The translations under genes and the position numbers were made by a program. The notes under the pieces are model-generated. The model ran no database searches. It saw only the letters and a list, made by a program, of their open reading frames with translations, and was not told the DNA's origin. Below, piece by piece: positions 57,301 through 64,000 of a DNA stretch of 64,000 bases. How positions within the stretch are numbered: position 1 is the stretch's first letter; each line of letters begins with the position of its first letter. The stretch covers positions 1,065,033,744-1,065,097,743 of the forward strand of contig OY856412.1 of assembly GCA_963693085.1 (NCBI GenBank), in the 5' to 3' direction. The DNA is from Alisma plantago-aquatica. Taxonomy: Eukaryota > Streptophyta > Magnoliopsida > Alismatales > Alismataceae.

Positions 57301-58845
57301 GACTGTTTGTGTGAACCCCAAATGGTCTTGAGACCATTTGAGCTACTCAACCCAAAGTTCAACAAAATTGGTCATTGAAATCATCAATTCAACCCGATTA
57401 GGGTTTAGAGGGTTGAAGTGCCTTCAACTTGTGATTGGTTTGCAATTAGATTATGATTCTTTGTAGATGATTAATTCAATATGTGTACAGAAGATCTCCA
57501 AATGGTCTTCCCTTGGTCTAACTTTCCAAATGGTCTTGAGACCGTTTGGTTCTAAACGGTCTTGCAAGACCGCATGAAATCAAACGGTCTTGAGATCGTT
57601 TGATTTCAAATGGTTGGCAAACCGTTTAGACCAAATGATCCAAGGTCATTTGGTAAAGTTACCTAGCAAATCACGCCCATTATCTTCAACCTCAGTTCAG
57701 GTCGGTTTCTTCACGGATTGCTTGCAAGTTTGCAAGGAAAGTTGGGGAGGAAGAAGAACTATCTACTATTTTGCAAGAAAAAGATGTGCATAATAAAGCA
57801 AGAGGTTTAGAGATATAAAACCCACCTCAAAGGTCGTCCCTAGAGCTCCAAGCTTCCAAGCTTTCAAGCCTTTAATGGCATCTTGAGCTCCACAGGTCGG
57901 CTAAAGGTGATTCTCCAAGGAAAGGTTGGGGAAAGTCGGCTAGAACAAGAAACCTAAAGAAGAAGAACCATAAACCAACCTTACACAAGAAATTCCTCCA
58001 TGAATCCGAGCTAGAGGATAGTCTCTTCTTACCTTAGAACAAGTTGGTCGTCTCCTTTAGCTCCAGAGCTCTGCCTCAAGTCAGTTGAGAAAGATGATAA
58101 GTGAAAGAAGAAGGAAAACGGTCATTGGTTTGTAAAGGAGGAGATGACTATATACCTTAGGGGTATATATCAAGATAAAACTAACTTATTCTTTTATTCT
58201 CAACTAGATCCCTCTTTTAATCCTTAGCACGTTTCTCCTTATCCTAGTTTAGCAAAGCTCCTTCATAAACTCAAGATCTAAGGGTAAAGGAAGCCAACAT
58301 GAAACTAAGGTGCATATATATAAGGGTCTCTTACTTATAACTTGGTGATTCTATTACAAAGGTTATTCTTCTTATCTGATTATTTATTTGAAGTGCCCCC
58401 TTCATCATTCTTCACCTAAATGATGTACAGAGTCATAAAAGATAGTATATAAGGTGTATTTTACAAGTTGCACCCCACATTTTGGGTAAATTGCACTTTA
58501 CACCAAAATTAGGGTTTTGAGCACAAGGATTGCTCCACAAGCTGCATCTTGATGCCCGATCTTGGAGAATCCATCATACTTCATCATATTCACTCATATG
58601 ATGTCTCATCATCAAAGGAACATCTGAACATGTGAAATTTGCAAATTAACCCCTCTAATGTGGTAATTTGCACATAGGTCCCTGCATCACAAAACAATGC
58701 TACAACATTGTTTAAAAAGGACAGAAATGGAAATGTATGTTCCTTAGGAACTTAATTACATACCAGGGGATAATCACAAGCATTTAATTACATAGTTAGG
58801 CAAAACACCTAGGGTTGACTCATAACCCGGGTCAGGGATGTTACA
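54336..58845 (-). repeat. G 5' LTR
   Basis: 4,510 bases. Relative to the 3' LTR it lacks about 950 bases at the junction near 55,175 and has gained a second copy of the array block (55,673-57,050). These two changes account for the length difference. The TATA-like palindrome is at about 58,150-58,172 and the conserved double hairpin at 54,743-54,792. Confidence 0.93.
55673..57050. repeat. Tandem duplication of the AAACGGTC array block in G 5' LTR
   Basis: Two successive copies, about 55,673-56,326 and 56,327-57,050, each starting GAACCAATTAGGCC; the 3' LTR has only one (47,055-47,700). The second copy is longer because a run at 56,600-56,790 contains extra units of about 30 bases (GGTCTTGAGACCRTTT then TGTCCCAAA-like). 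Open frames of KTVWDQMVSRPFGTKRS type here are translated repeats, not proteins. A further block of single units follows at 57,080-57,640. Confidence 0.88.
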
Positions 58846-58850
58846 AGGAG

Positions 58851-59063
58851 CTGCACAACCATCGCCCAAGAGCAACTAGAAGATAGTTGCACTGCAATGA
58901 GTTGTTGTCATTGGAATTCCTCGAGGACTATGTATATCTAATTAAACCATCCTTCCTATTTCATAATAATTGAAACGATCTTACTATTATGAAAATGAAG
59001 ATAGATAAAATTTTTGTTTCCAGTGCTATACTCTGTACACGTAGATTCTAAAAATTATAGACA
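58851..59063 (+). repeat. F 3' LTR, last part
   Basis: It resumes CTGCACAACCATCGCCC after G's AGGAG copy, parallel to B's CTGCACAGACACCGTCC. It runs through AAATTTTTGTTTCCAGTGC, parallel to the end of B's LTR, to about 59,063. The exact end is uncertain by about 15 bases because the terminal CCCAACA is decayed. Confidence 0.75.
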
Positions 59064-60640
59064 TGGAATTCCTCTATTTTTTATAGGTAATTTTTTCTTA
59101 AATTCATAGTAACTAATTCATATATCGAAAAAATAAAATAAAAGGTGTTTTAAAAATAGTGATTTATTCTATATCCAATTGTATTAGTTTTGTCACCTAA
59201 ATCAAATATAATAAAGTTGATTTATATAATTGGTTAGATTTTCTAAAATTCATAGTTCATAAAATATAAGTTTTAAAAATAAAATAAAATATTGTCTAGT
59301 ATAAAAATATATAATCTACAATTTGGCATAGTTTTGATAACATAATTCATTAATAATATTAAAAGGAGATTTTTAGTATTGATATAATATATGGAAACCT
59401 AACCCTAATTCCACATATAGGTTTAATAGGTGTTTTGGGGACCTAGGTTTCAACCTAGGTCTGACTTTGGAGTTCATGTAGGCTATATATGAGATATGTT
59501 GCACTTCCTTATTCAAATTGAGCAATGAATCTATCTTCTCCTCTCTCTCTCATGTTTTATGTTGCATCCCCCATGACTCATATTGAGGAACTATTCTTTC
59601 TTGGGTCTCTTTGAGGTATCTTATTAATAAAATATCTCTTTCTTGACTTGATGACCTATTTGGGTCTAATATTAATGACTTTGAACTCTTGATCTATTTT
59701 GACTTTTAAATTATACTAAGCTTCTTAATGAGACCCTGTTTTTGAACTTTAACCATGTTTTTCCATAATGTGAAATGAAACCCTAATTTTACCCACATTT
59801 GTGGTGGATTATTGTATTGTTCATTATTTTGATGGAAACTTTATTTATTCTATAAAAGACTGAACCTTATACTTTCCTCTACATTATACTGCTTTGTAAT
59901 TCAATAGCCCTCGAGTAGTGTAAATACTTTGGTTTTTGGGTTGTGTCTACATGTTATATTTTTTGGAATGGAGGTCGTGTGCCCCATACCTGGGTTTTGT
60001 GCCAAGTTTTATATATATTTGGAGTTTGAAAGTACGTCATCCTCTATCACATTTTAAGTTTTGAGTCTTTTCTGCCATTACTATTTATATTGTTCCTAGT
60101 GCTATGTTTATTTCACATGCAGGCATGTTGATATTATTTTGATGGGTTTTGTGCCCAAGTTTTATATATGATTGTGGTTCAAAATTATTATGATTGTTTA
60201 ATGACAAGTGTTCTTCTTATCATCTAAAGATCTATATTCTTTAATACCCTCTTTGACATCCTTTACTCCTTATATTTCTCAATACGTATTCAATATGCAC
60301 ATACCAAATTTTTATGTTGATATCTTTTACCTTTTCTCCTTTTGTCAGGGTATGGCTCCAACCTTGATGTGTAGGATTTGGAAGACTAGACATGGTGACA
60401 TGGATTTTCTAGGTGGAGATCTTGGGAGAAAGAATTGATATACCTGGATATCCATGTACTTAGATCCTTATATTGTAACTTTCTTGTTAACCCCTTATGG
60501 GAAATGGTGTACCTTTGTAAAATTGAATATAGTCATGAAATATGATTCCAATACTATAGTTTAGTCTTTGGTTTACTATCATTTGAAAAATAAAAAAAGT
60601 TACCCCTATTCCAACATACCTTCCAAGTGTGTTTGGGATA
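59064..60640. other. AT-rich DNA without a recognisable gene
   Basis: This is the flank of element F. A TATA-like CTATATATG at about 59,490, followed by CT-rich sequence and two repeats of TGTGCC(C)AAGTTTTATATAT (about 60,000 and 60,155), hints at an old LTR, but no primer site, polypurine tract or partner LTR is seen. A 76-codon open frame at 60,208-60,438 has no recognisable product. Unassigned. Confidence 0.4.
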
Positions 60641-60714
60641 GATGATTTGTTCCTCAAATTAAGTAGGAAGTGGATCCCCGTTTAGGCCCCACTCCTTACA
60701 ACAGCCGGGTAGCC

Positions 60715-61065
60715 TATGTGGTTAATATGTCTCCTAAGGAGACACATTACTCCCGCATGACAACAACACATCCTACTAGTTGGATCAATGTGTCATGCTA
60801 CAAGAACATTGCTCCTTTGTGGAAATAATGCATCCCAGCATGTGACATATTTGTCCCACACAAGATCAATATGTCCCTACCGGGACACATGGATCCTTTA
60901 TGGGAGTAATTTGTATCTTTTCAAGACGCATTACCCGCTTTGAAACTAATGCATCTCAAATGAGGACATATTTCCCTTAGAAGAATAATGCATTTACCAA
61001 TTTGTTGCATTGGTCCCATCGACAGAAATGTGTTCTTCAAGGGAAACATTGCTCCCCAAAGTCTA
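60715..61065. repeat. Faint decayed array of GGACACAT / ATGTGTCC words
   Basis: Around a dozen imperfect words such as GAGACACATTAC, AATGTGTCATG, ATATGTCCC, GGGACACATGG and AATGCATC, in both orientations, about 25-30 bases apart. One clean inverted repeat is TGTCCCTACCGGGACA. It resembles an old version of the palindrome arrays in the LTRs, with a different core. No element boundaries are visible. Confidence 0.5.
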
Positions 61066-61080
61066 GTATTTTGATAATTA

Positions 61081-62224
61081 ATATGTGTAGTGTGACAAAT
61101 TAGTAATGAAATAAAAAAAACTATTTTTATTTTTAGCTATTATTTATCTTCAATATGATGTGTGGATACTTTTACCATATTCCAAGGTGGACGACGATGA
61201 ATTAGATGACCAAGGCAAAAACTAACAATGGATGCAATAGATAGAAACAAAGGTTAGGAAATGGAGTGTAAGAGTGAAGTAGAAACTAAGTATGCATTGA
61301 AAGTGCCACCTTTAGATCTTATCAAGATGATAGATATGTATTCATTTGATTTCAATATAATTTGTTGCTTGAAAATAAAGGTGTAGAATCCGGATGAGAA
61401 CACCATAATGGATACAATTTTACTTCTTCATGTTTGGTTGGTTATGACAAACCATGTAGTTATGGTCCAACCTACAATTTTTAGTTTTTCCACAAAAAAT
61501 CCCATCCAATTTTTCTAAAAGCCATAAAAACCCTAGATGATCTCAAATCCTAAATAACCCTATCTACATGTGTATGTTGTTAATGAAACATTTAAACCGA
61601 CTTCTTATTGATTCTTGCTATTTTATTTTCTATTATCTCCCTTTACACAACATCATTTAATTTATTTAGTGGTTAGTAATATATTTTGGCTTACAATTTT
61701 GCCTACATTGTTATAATATATAAAAAATGTTGAGGGAACCACCCCTATAGATTGTTGCACCACTTAGTAATCATATTAGAACGTGTACAATTCTTTGGCC
61801 ATGTGTGCCATGTCCACCCAGGATCTGGTTAAAGTGGAAAGTTGGTTCGCCTACATGACATGTATATAAAAAAATAGTTGGTTTGGGCTAGATAAATATT
61901 TGGCATTGTGTGTCAAAGTCTAATGTGGACCATATTAAACCTAGATTGTTAAAAATTGAAACTGTGTCATAGACTCCTTTTGATAAAATATAAGTTTTCT
62001 TAGTTAATAATCAAATCATGTAAAAGTGTAGTATTATATGAAAGTTTATTGGTTTTGATTGGTCTAAGATGATTTGATGTCTTTATTTAGATGGGTCAAT
62101 GCATATTCAACTGAATTCAGATCAAACCTTGATTATTTTCGAAGTTAGCTTTATTTTAGTTAGTTTTGGCCTTGTTTAGGTTTGGTTGGTCATATTTTAA
62201 GTATATCTATATTTTTTATCTAAG

Positions 62225-62292
<68 letters not shown>

Positions 62293-62640
62293 CAACATTT
62301 GGTTGGATCAACTAGGTATTGGTCAATGTAGGTTCAGGTGAGTGGTGAGACTTTCATAACTCAAGTTCCAGTCAGGTTGGTCAGATCAGGCTTGATTATC
62401 CTTATTCAAGTTGGGTCATATTAAAATCAAAATATCTGCAATTGATCTAACCAAAAATTGAATGACCAGGCATGTTGACCAACATAGTCTAACATGAATA
62501 AGGACAACCCGACCTAACTTGAAAAAAATACAAGTTATGAAGAGCATGTGACTTCCTGACGTGCCACAAATGAGATTACTTAAAAGAAAACTATGGAACA
62601 ATACTAAGCAAGTGGATTGCTAGAAAACACATGTAATTGA
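61081..62640. other. AT-rich intergenic DNA
   Basis: No open frame of interest and no structural RNA recognised. It contains a (TA)n microsatellite and, at 62,300-62,500, repeats of TTGGTCA/GGTCAGGT-like words. Origin unknown. Confidence 0.45.
62228..62289. repeat. (TA)n microsatellite
   Basis: About 60 bases of pure AT/TA repeat. Confidence 0.97.
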
Positions 62641-62817
62641 AACTATTTTCATTTAAGCACCATAAGATAAAATTTATTACATAGGAGTCCACAAGGCCTA
62701 CCACACATAGGGCATAACATGTCACGTGGTACTTACATCACTGCATGTCAACATTCATGTCATCAACCTGCTACACATGATACCGGTTCCACACACACAC
62801 ACATATATATATGTATG

Positions 62818-62865
<48 letters not shown>

Positions 62866-63234
62866 TCTGTCATAACTACACAACCATGGAACACAGGACA
62901 AAACCTTGTATTGATCACATATCCACAAAACATCTCAAAAAAAACACCCCAAGAACCCGAGTGTACAGGGACTACTCTAGGACTCTAGCACCAAAAGACT
63001 TGCAACACACCCAACCTTATTGGCTACTGATCTTGCTATTGCTCATCCTTAGCTGCACGAACTCTACCTGTTCGTGCATGGTCACCTAAAAGATGTGGAT
63101 ACTTATATGGTGAGATTAAATGTCCCAACGAGAGATATAACTCTCCACCAATTCTATTAAAGCACAAATAAGCTAAGTAGGTAAATCATCACAATAGAAA
63201 GATTGAGCAAATTCAATTAAATGATATGCATTTG
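62641..63234 (-). repeat. Diverged chromovirus LTR fragment (element H)
   Basis: On the minus strand, GGAGAGTTATATCTCTC, GGGACA and TTTTAGGTGACC follow in the same order and spacing as in the LTR ends of G and A, so this is the leader part of a third chromovirus family. A compound microsatellite interrupts it. The fragment appears cut at about 63,234 by the next feature. No coding part is in the window. Confidence 0.6.
62790..62861. repeat. Compound CA / GTAT / TA microsatellite
   Basis: Successive (CA)n, (TA)n, (GTAT)n and (AT)n runs. A frame through it reads only Ile/Tyr repeats. Confidence 0.95.
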
Positions 63235-64000
63235 ATAGAGTTTTGCAACGCCACTAAAAATCTTAGAGATGATGAGTCTCTAAGTTTAGCCTTGCTTGTA
63301 TTATGGTAAGATCTCCACCCGCGTGTGCAAAGACACGCGAAAGTCTTATCGTAATATAGTTTAAGGGTCGAATCCACGGGACAACGGTCTTGTTTAGAGT
63401 TTAAACAAGATGGAAAACCTTTTAGCCTTACTTAACTACTTAAAGATTGATATTTAGACCGAAAGTTTGATTTGGTTGTTTAAACTAGATGCAAGGAAAG
63501 TAAAAGCAAGAAAGTAGAAACTAAGATTAGCAAATGATGATGGATCACTGGGGTGATGCGGGTATTCACCACCACTACACATGAATTGCACTTATACCAA
63601 ACATAGCAAAACTTGTAAGCAAGATACATGGATGGTGTACAATACCGATGTCTTATAGGATAAGAGTAATGCACGCATCCTTCATGGGTTGAGTAACTCT
63701 CATTCGGTATGTGTCTACGTGTCAATGAAGATATGTAGTCTCCGAAGAGAAAATCTTACTCAACCTCGTGAAACGTGCATCGAAAAACCAACAAGCGAGC
63801 GATAATTACCAAATCGATTAGCATCCTTATAGACTATCCCTCTTTCGAGGATATAGCTACGAGAAACGTGAGAGTGTTGCAACGTCAGCCATTCCCGAAT
63901 GAATGGTCAAGTACTTTGCACCACTCTCTCCTCAGAGTGTGTTCCTCGACCTGTCAAGGTTGCACTTTTGCACGTAAACGGATTCCATTTCATAGTACAA
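63235..64000. repeat. Probable partial Athila-like LTR, running off the right edge
   Basis: Near 63,245 the plus strand has GCAACGCCACTAAAAATCTT, resembling E's GCAATGGCGCCAGAAAGCTT at its primer-site/LTR edge. About 110 bases further, GGGTCGAATCCACGGGACA parallels E's GGGTCGAACCACAGAGATAG at a similar distance. This suggests the end of an Athila/Tat-type LTR in minus orientation. The rest to 64,000 is non-coding. The call rests on these two anchors only. Confidence 0.4.

Larger units (their letters stand above)
44763..58845 (-). mobile_element. Element G: complete chromovirus inserted in F's LTR
   Basis: A 14,083-base element flanked by AGGAG (44,758-44,762 and 58,846-58,850). On the minus strand the order is 5' LTR 54,336-58,845, primer site, gag, protease, RT, RNase H, integrase, chromodomain, 3' LTR 44,763-49,497. 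It is related to A at the protein level, but its LTRs are different outside a few conserved motifs. All genes are broken. The two LTRs differ by one large deletion and one tandem duplication. Confidence 0.95.

Noticed and set aside
60208..60438. 76-codon frame in the right flank as a host gene
   Set aside because: Short, AT-rich context, no domain, no splice or promoter pattern that I can defend.
62811..63089. Frames rich in Ile-Tyr
   Set aside because: Translated TA microsatellite running into a diverged LTR fragment.

Overview
The window is intergenic, transposon-built DNA from a flowering plant with a large genome. I infer this from the element families present: Ty3/gypsy chromoviruses and Athila, and Ty1/copia including Sirevirus-type elements, primed by tRNA-iMet or tRNA-Asp. 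The species cannot be named and no host gene is supported anywhere. Almost everything from base 1 to about 59,063 is a single stack of LTR retrotransposons inserted into one another.

From outside to inside, the left nest is: F (degenerate copia, +; 41,617-44,762 and 58,851-59,063, remainder off the left edge), holding D (Sirevirus-type copia, -; 34,050-41,616), holding E (Athila-type gypsy, -; 26,143-34,049), holding A (chromovirus, +; 1-6,681 and 23,140-26,142), holding B (degenerate copia of F's family, -; 6,682-23,134), holding C (young non-autonomous Sirevirus derivative, +; 6,966-14,286). Separately, F's 3' LTR holds G, a complete chromovirus (-; 44,763-58,845). Three junctions are proven by 5-bp target-site duplications: CTCCC for C, CTCTT for B, AGGAG for G. 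Divergence between the two LTRs of each element, counted by eye, rises outward (C about 0.2 percent, B about 2 percent, A about 6 percent), which agrees with the nesting order.

Only C encodes intact proteins: a 304-aa gag remnant with two zinc knuckles and a coiled coil, and a 459-aa protein related to the plant family annotated as putative plant transposon protein. C has no pol. D, its autonomous-type relative, has gag, integrase, RT and RNase H (all decayed) plus a broken copy of the same extra gene in the env-like position downstream of RNase H. A and G carry broken gag-pol with a chromodomain; E carries broken Athila gag-pol; B and F are almost unreadable.

The most striking signal is in the non-coding DNA. 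Six elements carry arrays of short inverted repeats that differ in sequence by family but share a CGGTC/GACCG core. In the copia and Athila elements the arrays lie upstream of the LTR TATA box; in chromovirus G they lie downstream of the presumed TATA, in the leader. C has a second array plus its own TATA box in front of its extra gene.

From 59,064 to 64,000 the DNA is AT-rich, with TA microsatellites, a faint decayed repeat array, a diverged chromovirus LTR fragment (62,641-63,234) and a probable partial Athila-like LTR at the right edge.
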